From NCBI GenBank assembly GCA_015847255.1, contig JADLZK010010862.1, forward strand, positions 1 to 64,000: DNA of 64,000 bases, read 5' to 3'. The notes below the pieces were generated by a model that worked only from the letters and a program-made list of their open reading frames with translations, ran no database searches and was not told the origin of the DNA. Source of the DNA: Hyparrhenia diplandra (lineage: Eukaryota > Streptophyta > Magnoliopsida > Poales > Poaceae). The first letter of the stretch is position 1. Each line of letters begins with the position of its first letter. The position numbers were made by a program, and so were the translations under genes. Positions 45,119 through 55,533 of the stretch are shown piece after piece.

Positions 45119-46495
45119 CCATATGGGGGATAGGAAGGATAACCATTGCCAAGAGGAAGGCCAGGCAAAGTTGGTGTGGAGGGAGACTAGAGTATTTGGG
45201 GGGTTGGATTGTTTGTTGTTCATTGCTTGCTTCATTCCAATGGGTCCTGGGTACATAAAGGAGTCGGCTGGCTCCTTGGTCTACTCTCTACTTCCTGCAT
45301 TCACACCCAACCTTCAACTATTATTCTTTAATGGCTGAGACACCCAGTAGCCTAAGCCACCTTGGACTCCTGCTGGACTTTCTATTGTCTGGCCACATGA
45401 CATACCCCCCCCCCCTTGGCGAGCAGCTCGTCCTCGAGCTGGAAGCTTGGATAGCGGTCGACGAAGCTGTTGATGTCCTCCTGGATCCCATTGGAAGAGC
45501 TAAGCAGCTGGCTTCTGGAAACGGGGAGGCTGGTCGCCCCGGTGGTCACCATGGCCTGATCCCATTGAACCAGAGAAGGACGCTGCCGCCGGATGCTCTT
45601 GCTGTATGGCAGCGACCTGCCCTGGCAAGTCATTGGTGGAGGCAGTGAGGGCTTCGATGAGCTTGGCCAAATCAGCCATGGTGGGTTCTGCCATTGGTGA
45701 CAAGATGGAGCCAGTGGATCGTGGTGGTGAGGATGGAGCAGCGGTGGGAGGCGTGGTGGTGGTTGGTGGTGGCGTATGAGCAGATGAGGAACGCCTTGTT
45801 GAAGGCACGGGTTTGATCCTGCCTGCATCTTCCTTGTGGTGTGCCTTACCAGGAACCTTCGTGCTGCTGCCTGTAGGCGCACCACTGCCTGCTCCTCCGA
45901 TGATGGCCACGTAATGGCCTGGGAGATAACAGCCAGACACTGCACCCGCAGGCGTGTTGGAACGAAACCAAAGCTAGCTGATATCAGATGTTATGAACCT
46001 TAGTTCATAAGGGGATAGGGAGGATAACCATTGCCAAGAGGAAGGCCACGCAAAGTTGGCGTGGAGGGAGACTAGAGTATTTGGGGGGTTGGATTGTTTG
46101 TTGTTCATTGCTTGCTTCATTCCAATGGCTCCTTGGTCTACTTCCATGATCTACTCTCTACTTCCTGCATTCACACCCAACCTTTAACTATTCTTTAATG
46201 GCTGAGACACCCAATAGCCGGGCATCCACAATGTCAGTAGCCTACGGTCGACCTCAAGAGTCAAGAGAATAAAAAAGTATTTTCTCATTGGTTTTCTCTC
46301 TCATCTCTATTACAGTCACTCACCACATGCACATGCAACTGACATCTGTAGGGTCACATGTACTTTGTTGAGCAGCAATACATTGTGGCATGATACAGTT
46401 GCCGTTTTTTAGAGTCTGACAACTAATGCTACCTTTGCAGCCCTTGCTGTAACTCGTGTTCGAGGCCAGCGGCTGTATTGTCTGCCCACATGACA
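45119..46495 (-). mobile_element. Short LTR retrotransposon remnant with target-site duplication
   Basis: The flanks carry the same 5-bp GTGGA at 45114-45118 and 46496-46500. In minus orientation the 5' LTR is 46495-45989, opening TGTCATGTGGGCAGACAATA, and the 3' LTR is 45402-45119, opening TGTCATGTGGCCAGACAATA and internally deleted. Directly after the 5' LTR comes TCTGATATCAGCTAGC, a decayed initiator-tRNA-Met primer-binding site. Directly before the 3' LTR is a purine run (C-run on the plus strand, 45405-45415) that fits a polypurine tract. The 0.6-kb interior has a minus-strand frame with VVRLQAAARRFLVRHTT and INSFVDRYPSFQLEDELLAK, as I recall from grass retroelement gag-region proteins. 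No pol genes are present, so it is non-autonomous. Confidence 0.82.
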
Positions 46496-46500
46496 GTGGA

Positions 46501-47587
46501 TACATTGGTTATGATTTTGAAAATATGAAATTGTTTACTGCCCTATCAAGTAGTGGATTCCTAATTCAAGCATAATCTCCTAGCTTCTTGAGTTAATAAG
46601 TAACATTTAGTTGTATTCCATTTTCATAAAAAAAATCAGCCCAAAGTACCGATATTTGTCTTCACTTTCAGAGAAGTCATGAAATGAATACTACTTCCAT
46701 GTCACATTTATACATTGTCTCTTTATACTACTACAATGTCACCTTTATAGAGTCTCATTTATACTACTTCAACAGCACTTGTGTCTCATTCATACTACTT
46801 ATTAATGGCTACTGAGATTGTGTGCTTGATTTGTTCGATTCTTGATTAGGAGGAGAATGCTGCAGTACCACAGCTCACCATTAAGCTCAAGGTGGTGGGA
46901 AGATTTGAAAGGCCTTTCTATAATCTGTTGGCTAGTCACATGTAGGTTGTTGAGAATTGGTGCTAGTAGACCATGCAAGTTTCATGTTTCTTGTTGTGCA
47001 AGTATATGTGTACTTGTGAAATTGATATGCTATATCGTGCACTTGCCAGCTCTTGTAACACGGTACGGTTGGACAAGCAGAGTTAACTAGTATTTTTGGT
47101 CTGGTTATACTTGGGCTTGGTATGTCCCTTGCATTTTTGCACGCTTTCTCATCGCCAGGGTGAATTCTGTCTAGTATTTTGCTATTTGTTGCTAATACTC
47201 TTAGTGTTCTTGGCATAACCAAGGTTTGAGAATAGAAAAGGTGTTCAATGTTGTTTGACAAGAATAAGAGTAGAATGGTTTGATACAGGTAACATTGTTT
47301 GACGCAAAATACCTTTGGGGAATTTCCCCACGGTAACAACGATTTTATAAAGACATAAAAGAGTAACTTATTTACAAAAACAGTCCCTTAATTCTATATT
47401 AGTGACCTTGTGGCCATGACCTGTCTCTGACTGGATTATGCAAATCTTGACCTCGTTCTTTTTCTTGTTATAAATTTCACTTCTTGGAATAGAAGTTTCA
47501 TGCACATACATGCCTGTCACGTAAGGACGGTACGGTTGGACGAGCAGAGTTCACTATTTTTGTTCTGTGGTAAATTGTTCGGTGATA
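46501..47587. other. Intergenic region, no gene seen
   Basis: A/T-rich. A direct repeat (CGGTACGGTTGGAC followed by AGCAGAGTT) occurs near 47061 and 47529. No exon-like sequence is found on either strand. Confidence 0.5.
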
Positions 47588-47817
47588 CTCCCTCCGTTCC
47601 AAAGACTTGCAACTACGGGTTTCGTGCCATCAAATTTGATTTATGTTTAACTAAATTTCTATCAAATGCTATTCACATTTATGACTTCAAATTAATTTAT
47701 GAAAAAACTACATTTCGTAATGAATCTAATGAGATTTAGTTGATAGTATAAATATTGATTTGGGATACTAAACCGTGAACTGTACTAGAATTGTAAGTTT
47801 TTTTAGAATAGAGAGAG
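47588..47817. mobile_element. Stowaway-like MITE, about 230 bp, diverged right end
   Basis: It begins CTCCCTCCGTTCC after TA and ends GAATAGAGAGAG before TA. The interior contains TTTGATTTATGTTTAACTAA and resembles the common longer grass Stowaway relatives. It lies just beyond the 3' end of the F-box gene. Confidence 0.6.
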
Positions 47818-47839
47818 TACTATAACAACAAGGCATCTA

Positions 47840-50017
47840 CTAGCACCATGATTTGTAGCACCCCCGGTCGTATGGACGAACCAGGCTCTCCTCCCATAAC
47901 GCTGCGGCGAAGAATCTCTTGGCAGGCTTCTTTGGGTCGGGACCATACAGCGAATACACCGTCCCTAGCGTCCGCCGCACCGGGTCGTAGTATCCCAGTG
48001 AGCTCCCGGTGTCGAGCAAGATCCGGCCATCGGTGGACTCGATGGCCATGGGCACCACGAGCTCCACCGTCTTGGGCGAGAACTCCGGCCACCGGTCCAG
48101 CTGTATGACGTACTCCCTACTCCACCCTCCATGGTCCCTGCCGGCGGCGGCAGTGGACCAGATGGTGATCGTCTCGGTGGTTGGGCACGACTGGACGACA
48201 CAGAGTAGCCGTCTCAGCTCCACGAGGAATTCCGTGCCTGTGCTGCCGCCGTCGCCGCCGGTGCCTGGACCTGGAGCTGGAGGCGCCGGCACGACTTGGA
48301 AAGCTCCTGCGCGTACGCAGAACGCCAGGATCGCGCGTGGCGAGCAGCACATCCAGTGTATCCTGCCGTCGATGTACACGGGAGGCACCGTCGACGCCGC
48401 AGTCGACGGCAGGAACCGCGGCGTGATCGGCGGCGTGGGCACCTTCGTCGCGCTTCGGACGTCCTCTCTAAGCCTCCACACCTTGCACTCCGTATCGGCG
48501 GCGAGGAGAACCAGGACGTGCTCCTGCCTCGACTCGTCGTACCCCAGACCGATGCTTCTGCTGCTGTCGCCGCCGGACGACATGTCGTCCAAGCTCCGGT
48601 GGCGGTCCACGTCGGCGTCCATGAAGAAGGTTCTGTGTGCTCTCGTGACAGGATTGAACAATTCGGTACGTTTCCCGTCTGAGCAACTCATCACCTGTGC
48701 GAGACCATGGCATGGCTTGGAGACGACGACTCTGCTCTTCATCAGAGGCGGCATCATCGAAGCCGCCAACAAGGAGCGGAGTGGCACAGCGGGTTCGTCA
48801 TCTCTAAGCGGCTGCCAGCAGCAGGTGAAGATGACGCGGTCTGCAAGAGACGACGACGACCGCTGGTGCTCGAGGTTGTGCGCCGAGGCGAAGCGGTCGC
48901 TCTCGATGACGGCACGCCAGCTACGGCAGACGGACTTGAGCCGCCCGAGCGTGCGAGCTGGAAGCCGGCGCAGAGCCATGGACAGCGCGTGCAGGTGCGA
49001 CGTCGACACCAAGAGCACGTCCTCGTACGGCCGGCCAACGGGCTCCAGGCTCTCGTCGTACAACATGTCGTCGTATGCGCTGCCGACGACGATGGCTAGC
49101 TCTGACCACAACTGCTGCGGCTTCTGCTGACGGTCGTCCTCGGGCACGGGCGGCGCCGGCGTCCATATGTGACGCGGTCGATGTGCGACGAGGCCCAGGC
49201 GCCCACCGTGGAGAACCGTGAGCCGGAGCGACCTACCGCAAGCACGGCGCGGCAACGGGATGCACGTGAACGTCTCGTCCACGAGCGAGAAGGACATGAC
49301 GGAGTCCGGCATGGGGCGACACTGACAAGTTGGCCTCCTGCTGGTGGTGAGCCAGTGCACGCGGCCTTGCGCAAAGACGCTGGCGAACCTGTCGATGGCG
49401 AAACAGGGCGGTTTCGCTCCGCTCGCCGCCGGCCTCCAGTAGCCCTTGGAGGCTACGCCGACGTCGTAGACCTCGCACCCGGCGGGGAGGCCGACGGGGT
49501 AGTAGAGGCGCACCACCTTGTGTCGGTCGTCGTCGTGCCCGAGGCCGAAGCTGGCGTAGCCGACGGTGGATCCGTCCCATGCGCCGCCGCCGCCGCCGCC
49601 GCCGTATATCTTCACCGGCATGCCGTGAGGAAGCGAGGCTGCCTGACCCGTCGACGGGTTGCAGACGTAGTAAAGCCCCGTGAAATAGTTGTTGGCGAGG
49701 CCGAGGCCGCGGCAAGAGCGCGTGAGATGATGCTCCTGCAAGCACTGATGATGGAAGGAGAATAGCCGCCTGGAGGACCTGGCGCTGGCGAGGTCGAGGT
49801 GGCGGTTGATGAAGCCGCGGGAGGAAAGCACGGCGGCCCAGGCTCGGGATAGACAACGGCAGCGGGCCACGGACCTGGCCGGTAAACGCATCAAGATTTC
49901 CTCGATCACCTCATGTGGGAGAAGCTGTAGTTGTTGTTGGCATGCCGCCGGCGGCTTCTTGCTCGGCGGCTGCAGAGCCATATCGGTAGGTACACGCTGT
50001 AGATCGTCTCGCAACAA
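47840..50017 (-). CDS. Intronless protein with two F-box/FBA-like units, 725 aa
   Basis: A single open frame reads without interruption. The first F-box is at residues about 33-75 (LPHEVIEEILMRLPARSVAR, CRCLSRAWAAVLSS), followed by an F-box-associated region with YYVCNPSTGQAASLP, FGLGHDD and CEVYDVGV. A second, less complete F-box is at about 338-380 (LSMALRRLPARTLGRLKSVC, RSWRAVIESDRFA), followed by a second associated region with ELFNPVTRAHRTFF, IGLGYDESRQEHVLV, YIDGRIHWMCC and GYYDPVRRTLGTVYSLYG. F-box proteins are substrate adaptors of SCF ubiquitin ligases. Two complete units in one chain are unusual and suggest fusion of two tandem genes. The start may instead be Met13 (49981). The gene is GC-rich, as grass F-box genes tend to be. 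Confidence 0.82.
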   Translation of the reverse strand: MLRDDLQRVPTDMALQPPSKKPPAACQQQLQLLPHEVIEEILMRLPARSVARCRCLSRAWAAVLSSRGFINRHLDLASARSSRRLFSFHHQCLQEHHLTRSCRGLGLANNYFTGLYYVCNPSTGQAASLPHGMPVKIYGGGGGGGAWDGSTVGYASFGLGHDDDRHKVVRLYYPVGLPAGCEVYDVGVASKGYWRPAASGAKPPCFAIDRFASVFAQGRVHWLTTSRRPTCQCRPMPDSVMSFSLVDETFTCIPLPRRACGRSLRLTVLHGGRLGLVAHRPRHIWTPAPPVPEDDRQQKPQQLWSELAIVVGSAYDDMLYDESLEPVGRPYEDVLLVSTSHLHALSMALRRLPARTLGRLKSVCRSWRAVIESDRFASAHNLEHQRSSSSLADRVIFTCCWQPLRDDEPAVPLRSLLAASMMPPLMKSRVVVSKPCHGLAQVMSCSDGKRTELFNPVTRAHRTFFMDADVDRHRSLDDMSSGGDSSRSIGLGYDESRQEHVLVLLAADTECKVWRLREDVRSATKVPTPPITPRFLPSTAASTVPPVYIDGRIHWMCCSPRAILAFCVRAGAFQVVPAPPAPGPGTGGDGGSTGTEFLVELRRLLCVVQSCPTTETITIWSTAAAGRDHGGWSREYVIQLDRWPEFSPKTVELVVPMAIESTDGRILLDTGSSLGYYDPVRRTLGTVYSLYGPDPKKPAKRFFAAALWEESLVRPYDRGCYKSWC

Positions 50018-50638
50018 TCACGATCGTCACGACAGCACGTCAATTCAATGGTGAACCATGATGCATGTGCTCTCGCAATATATTTATTCCCAACAACCAG
50101 TAGCACCGAATCAGATCAGAATTCCACTTTGGGAACTCCGTACGTACCCGGTTCTCAAACTGGATCAGCGCTTCCTCCAAAAAGATGTGGCCCGTGGACG
50201 AAGGCAGTCTATGCCGTGCTCGAGTGCATCTCCGAACATCTATTTTTCTTCACCGCCTTTTTGGCCCCTCTCGACGTGCCGCCGACGCCGCCCAGCAGCC
50301 ATCACAAGGAGTGTTGTAGGGTCTCATCGGAGCTCTATGATCAGGGCTAGCTGTACCAACAATTTCTAGGGCTTTTGGCAAGGAAGACCTAAGGGCCCAA
50401 CAATTTAGCATGATGAATAACATGATAATACATTAAATAAGTTAAAAGAATGGTAAAATAAAATAACGTAAAGGTTTCTTAGACCATATCTAAAATATTC
50501 AAAAAGAATCAGAAAATTATAACCCTATCATAGTAATACAAAATTTCTAGCTTGTAGCCTGTATGGCTCGATGAATTAAATAAATAAATATAACCTATGT
50601 ATTAACTAGTTCCTTCATAGCATGTATTACCCAATGTG
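50018..50638. other. F-box gene upstream region, no other gene
   Basis: Short plus-strand frames at 50048-50369 have no recognisable content. The last 250 bp are A/T-rich. TGTATTACCCAATGT occurs at 50623 and again inside copy B at 50668, marking the breakpoint of the duplication. Confidence 0.45.
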
Positions 50639-51813
50639 CTTGTGCGCTGCTGCGCTAGTTTCTGTGTATTACCCAATGTTTCGTTCTGGAAGCCACATAT
50701 GGACCCTTCATTGGGCCAGAGACATGAACGTAAAGATGGCTGATGAGGTCAAGCTCATCGGCATGGTCTGAAAGCTAATCATGTCCCAACTTGTTGGATA
50801 AATAAATAGAGTGGAAATTCGTAGCTCCAACACTTAGTGCACTAACAGTCGTCGATTTGAACATGAAATCAGACAGACAATTTGTATCATTCCCGTTAAG
50901 CAAACGGAAATATGTGTTTAGAATCAGAAATTTAGACTAGGAAAAAGAGAACGAGCCTAAAACAGAGAACAGCTTGGATGCCCTGCCTCAGAGATCCTCG
51001 CTCTGAAAGACGTACCTATCAACAGGATCATATAGGAAACTACTTATCATACAACCTCATGACAGTATCAGGTTTAAACCGTCCAATGGAATCATGACCG
51101 ATCGCATGTTTAGTTAATTCTCATTCCCATGGTCTTGAGGTATTCAAGTCCCTCTTCCAACCTCTTGGTGTCTTCTCCAAGTCTGAAGAGATGTAGTCTC
51201 TTCCAGCATCACACGAACTCTTCAGCTAGCGATTATGCTCTGCATGTCCGCCTTATATAAACCTGCCTAGAATTTCATCATCGCACAATGTACATTTTTA
51301 TTTTCAAAACACTCTCTCTCTCTCTCTCTAGATTTCCAAACTATAGGCCCTGTTCTTTGAGTGTATTGTTCTCTTGTTCTTGTTTCGGCTCAGCCACTCC
51401 AAATGTATGGACATTTTTTTTTCTCCATCAGGAATCCACACTTGGACCCACTCCCAAGCCTGCTGCAATCATCGAGTTACGATGTTCGCCAAAACAAGTA
51501 CTAGTAATCCCCCAAATAACCTTGGACACAATACACTCAAAGAACAGATGAGAGATTGATTTGTCATCACAGAAGGAGCACTTAGCGTGAGCAACTCATC
51601 CTCCTCTAATAAGATTTTGCATTGTTTTCCATTAACCACACAAAGATTTTGACTTTTTGAGGAATTTTTCCCTTTCCAAATATGTTTGTGACATGTCCCG
51701 ATTATCCATACATGTAACTGAAAATTTTCCAGTTTGTCCCCATCTCCAGTATATCATATCACTCCTTAAGGCAAACTGGAAATGTTGGACTTTCAAACAA
51801 ATCAAGTTCCACG
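50639..51813 (+). repeat. Copy B of the 1.17-kb duplicated block
   Basis: Near-identical to 36175-37337, same orientation, about 14.5 kb away. Differences are scattered substitutions (GGGCCAG for AGGTCAG), a small insertion near 50905, and (CT)n length. It ends abruptly at TTCCAC, where the two copies diverge completely. Confidence 0.9.
51425..51811 (-). mobile_element. LINE zf-RVT remnant, copy B
   Basis: This is the same antisense zinc-binding remnant as in copy A (Cys-rich CSFCDD...HLFFEC...VIWGI pattern). Beyond it, 51814-51960 carries another short antisense frame (ATVKWWWVRNINYHFEDGY) that I cannot place. Confidence 0.65.
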
Positions 51814-51959
51814 GAATTCCCAGTTCAGGATATAACCATCTTCAAAATGATAATTAATATTCCTCACCCACCACCATTTCACAGTGGCCTCCTTGTGTTC
51901 ACGTGGTGGTGTTAGCACTTTTGGAAAGGTGGAGAAGTTAGCGGCATCGACGGACTGCA

Positions 51960-53208
51960 AAAACATGTTTTTGCATGCGCCGGACGCCGCACGCGAGAGC
52001 GTCGGATGCCCTGGCAGCGTCCGACATGTGGTTTTGTGCGGACGTGGCGGTTTTCGACTTTGCGTGCATCGGACGCGCGTGTAGCATCCGGCGCCCCTAG
52101 GGCCAGCGTCTGGCGGTGGTGGCGTTTTACATCGCCTCTGGACCGCGTCCGGCGAGCGACTGGCGCGTGTTTTTGACAGTGCTCCAACATTCGAATTCCA
52201 ACGGTCGACGACACGTGGCGACTCCTGGAGCACCGGACGCCACTGTGCAGCGTCCGGCGCCCCTCCCTGGCCCGTCCGGCGCCCTTGCGAAAATTCGGCT
52301 TGAAGTGGGGTTTCACCCCACCTCTATAAATAGATGGGTGGTCGGCTTGTGCTCTCTCTCTTACATTTTCACTCATTCCATTCAACTTGAGCTGAGCAAA
52401 ATCATCTCTCCACTCTCCCAACTTGCTTGGGAGCACATTCTTGAGAGTTTGGGTGAGATTCAAGTGCATTGCTTTGAGAGTTGCATTTAGAGTCACTTGA
52501 GGGTCGTCGTTGTCGGTGATTTCTTGTTGCTCTTGGAGAGCACCACTCCTAGACCGGCTCGGTGATCATTGGAGGCATTGGGAAGAAAAGGTGAATGTTC
52601 TTTCCCACCTCTCGGTGATTGTAAGGGGTTCGTAATCTTTCCCGGCGGAGTGCCGAATTGATACTCTAGTGGATTGCTTGTGTCGTTGAGTTACCACTCG
52701 ATCGCGTGTATCAAGAGGGCCTAGTGAGGCAAGGCGTGTGCGCCACCTTGATCCACCGTTGAGACGGTCGACACAACCGGAGATGTAGCTTGAGGGTGCT
52801 CAAGTGAACTCCAGGTGAACAAATCTTTGTCTTTATCCCTTGTGTTGATTGATTGTCTTCCGGTGATTGGTTCATAGCCTCTACGGTTCACTATAACCTT
52901 CTCACTCTACCTTGCATTACTTGTTCTCTTATCTTGTGCTAGAGTAGAGTTGCTAGTTGAATAGGTTGCTTAGTCTTGATTAGTGTAATCTAGCTTGTTC
53001 AACTAGTTAGTAAAGTACAGACCTAGCCCCTTGAGTGCTCTAGAGACTTAATTGACTAGAATTGTCAATAGGTGGCTTGCCGACTAAGTAGAGCTAGTGC
53101 AACCGCAATTTTCGCTTGTGGTTTATCTAACAAGTTGTTCTAGTGATTTGTAGAAATTTTATTAAACTATTCAAGCCCCCCCTCCTTCTAGCCATTTAGG
53201 ACCTTACA
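51960..53208 (+). mobile_element. Probable solo LTR of a copia-type retrotransposon
   Basis: A GC-rich left part with repeated CGTCCGGCGCC-type motifs leads to a TATA box (CTCTATAAATAGATGG, near 52323), then a leader-like segment (CACTCATTCCATTCAACTTG). It ends with CTATTCAAGCCCCCCCTCCT and CTTACA at 53208, the typical 3' end of grass SIRE/Maximus-type copia LTRs. The DNA resumes with GCGGAGAGG, which matches the fragment at 37732. No internal domain follows, hence solo LTR. The left boundary is uncertain, and I found no clean target duplication. Confidence 0.6.
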
Positions 53209-53289
53209 GCGGAGAGGTCGTGCCGATGTGTATGAACTTGCCGAGCGCGATGAGGACGGCCGCCTGGAGAATGATGAGGAAACAGCGGC
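53209..53289. repeat. 81-bp fragment shared with 37732-37812
   Basis: The two fragments share GAGCGCGATGAGGAC and the flanking bases with few differences. Minus-strand reading gives CFLIILQAAVLIALGKFIHI. It lies directly after the LTR end, so it may be the far edge of the same segmental duplication, split by the LTR. Confidence 0.75.
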
Positions 53290-54372
53290 GTGTCCAGCGC
53301 CATGTCCTGGATGGTCCGTGGAAGGAGATGACCAAATTTTGATTTTTAGAAGTGAAAATATTGGAAACACTTGGAGATGCTCTAAGATCGGAATAGATAT
53401 AAACAAAAATCAAGACATCAAAATCGGATCGAGACAAAAATCAAGACACCACCAAATCGAGATAACCATGGGTGAAATCAAGAGCAAACAACACAACTTG
53501 CCGTGCAGACAGGAGTGGATGTGTCAAATAATTAGAACTACACGCAACAACATGATATAAGATACTTATGACGTCAAACTTCATAAAAAAAAATATTATT
53601 AGCCCTTAAAGTTTAAATGGATGGTACTCATATATTTGTACACCCATTGCAACGCACGGGCACTTTTCCTAGTAACTATAGTCAATAAGTTTCTATAAAA
53701 GACGAGGGGCATAATATTATTAGATTTTCGTTATTTTACCTAATACTCAAGGGAAATAGCGACTCGGCGAGCCTCCATGACTGTGTGGCCGTGCAAACTG
53801 TAGATGATTGATTAATCGGAGGGCCGTAGGACCAGAGGCCATAGGGTGATAGGGGTTACCTGCATTGATCGACGGGCATTAGTCGTGGGCGTCAAGCGGT
53901 GACGTGTTTCAAAGAACTCAGTCCTGATCTGATCGATTGATAGAGAGATTATACGAAAAACCAAAGGAAAAGAGGTGACTGGTCTCTGAGACGACAGCCT
54001 CGTCACGTGGTCCGCGTCTTGGGCCTCGTGACTTCTTATAGATGGCATGATCGGTGATAACAATTTTTTTCTTTTTTTATACCAAAACACAAGTCTAATA
54101 AATTATTATTTTTTTTCTTTTTTATATCAAAATACATGTATAGTAAGTATATTACATTGGTTGCCGCACGGCATACCGTGAGGCTCCGCCACTGCCCGTG
54201 ACCGTGTAGTGTTCGCTAAAAATCGCGGTAAAAACAAGCAAAATGCATCTATATAACGAGCACCAACATCCCTCGAATCCCACCTCTGCATCCAACGCAA
54301 GATTTTCACGTACGTACGCCGCCGCCTCCAAATCCTGCCAAAGTCGATCCATCGGCAGCAAAGTCAGGCGAC
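53290..54372. other. Non-coding region with a Helitron-like end and the NAC gene upstream sequence
   Basis: No gene is supported. The Helitron-like terminus at about 53642-53672 is listed separately. A T-rich run lies at 54064-54122. The last 150 bp before the NAC ATG are the likely promoter (CTATATAACGAGC near 54249 is TATA-like). Confidence 0.45.
53642..53672 (+). mobile_element. Helitron-like 3' terminus (plus strand)
   Basis: ACCCATTGCAACGCACGGGC, an imperfect hairpin region, is followed by ACTTTTC, then CTAG and T. This is the form common at the 3' ends of grass Helitrons. The 5' end was not found. Confidence 0.45.
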
Positions 54373-55533
54373 ATGCCTTCTCGCAGCCCCACCGACAACA
54401 AGTCTTCCATCGCCCTCCTGCGCCGCCTCCGCGCCGGCGACGACATCCACTTCGTCCACCGCATCGACGTCTGCACCGCTCCTCCCGAGGCTCTCGTCGC
54501 TGATCTGGAGCCAGTGCCAGGCACCGGTCTCGACGACGACGGCTACAGCAGGATATGGTACTTCTACCACGCCAAGAAATACAACAACAGCCGAGGCGAC
54601 ACCAGCGGGTACCGGAAGCGCGCGGTCACCGGTGGCGGCGGCACGGTCTGGAATTCGGAGACAAGCCACAAGGACGTCCAGGGATCCAATGGCGGCACGT
54701 TCTGCACCTTGTCCTACGGCCGCAAGATGGGGAGCTCTGCAAAATCGTTCGTCAGGATGGGGTGGTGCATGGTTGAGTATGACTTGGCCGCCACCGACGA
54801 GCAACAAGACGCCGCCTCCAGCAACTACGTCCTCTGCAAGGTCTACCGCTCGCCTCGCGCGAAAGGGAAGTCGGCGGCGCCGGTACCCGCGTCCTCCAGC
54901 AAGAACGTCTTGTCCAAGACGGCCAAGAAGAGGAAGGCCGGCGGCGGTGAGCACCCCGAGGCGCCGCCACCCAAGTCGTCGACGATCCAGCAGCAAGAAC
55001 CGCAGGTGCAGCAGCAAACCGCCTACTACCATCAGCCAGAAGAGGTTGGCGTGCAGCAGACAGCAGGCCCAGGCTTGGAGTCGTCAGAGCACGGCGGCGA
55101 CAACTTCAACATTGAAGACTTCAACTTCGACGAGTACATGGACATCCTGGAGATGTTGCGAGATGAGCCGGAGCCGGAGCCGGAGCCGGGGCTGCAACAG
55201 CCAACAATCGCCAAGCCGGAGCATGACGGCCGATTCATCCAGCTACCGTGCGGTCCGGTGTTGGCCGCCGAAGTCACCGCCGAAGATACAACGACGACGT
55301 ACGGCCATTGCAACAGCTACGCTCCGAGTTGGTCCTACCCAGGAATAGGAACAGCAGGATGCAGCAGCAGGCTTCTTCAACAACAAGGATCGTCCCTCCG
55401 CCTTCGGGAAATGTCAAACCGCACGTATATGCGGTCGGCAGGGTTATCTCCGCCGTTGAATGTGGTTCGTCGTCAAGATTCGCGCAATACTGTTTTGAAG
55501 GGTAGGGATGGAGGCAGGAAGTTATATGGATGA
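54373..55533 (+). CDS. Divergent NAC-domain transcription factor, intronless, 386 aa
   Basis: The N-terminal 160 residues follow the NAC order: SPTDNKSSIALLRRLRAGDD (A), FVHRIDVCTAPPEAL (B), IWYFYHAKKYNNSR (C), SGYRKRAVTGGGGTVW (where most NACs have GYWKATG), TFCTLSYGRKMGSSAKSFVR (where most have the KTLVFY type), MGWCMVEYDL (D) and NYVLCKVYRS (E). NAC proteins are plant DNA-binding regulators in the nucleus; KTAKKRKAGGG near 183-193 could be a nuclear signal. The C-terminal part is Gln- and acid-rich with a (PE)n run and an aromatic/acidic patch (FNIEDFNFDEYMDILEML) suited to activation. The LPPGFRFHP opening is missing and key core residues are substituted, so DNA binding may be altered. 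There are no introns, whereas most NAC genes have two. Confidence 0.78.
   Translation: MPSRSPTDNKSSIALLRRLRAGDDIHFVHRIDVCTAPPEALVADLEPVPGTGLDDDGYSRIWYFYHAKKYNNSRGDTSGYRKRAVTGGGGTVWNSETSHKDVQGSNGGTFCTLSYGRKMGSSAKSFVRMGWCMVEYDLAATDEQQDAASSNYVLCKVYRSPRAKGKSAAPVPASSSKNVLSKTAKKRKAGGGEHPEAPPPKSSTIQQQEPQVQQQTAYYHQPEEVGVQQTAGPGLESSEHGGDNFNIEDFNFDEYMDILEMLRDEPEPEPEPGLQQPTIAKPEHDGRFIQLPCGPVLAAEVTAEDTTTTYGHCNSYAPSWSYPGIGTAGCSSRLLQQQGSSLRLREMSNRTYMRSAGLSPPLNVVRRQDSRNTVLKGRDGGRKLYG

Noticed and set aside
48009..49130. 373-codon plus-strand frame opposite the F-box gene
   Set aside because: Antisense shadow of a GC-rich coding region. The minus-strand frame has two F-box motifs and is twice as long.
54364..55032. 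222-codon minus-strand frame opposite the NAC gene
   Set aside because: Antisense shadow; the NAC subdomains are on the plus strand.
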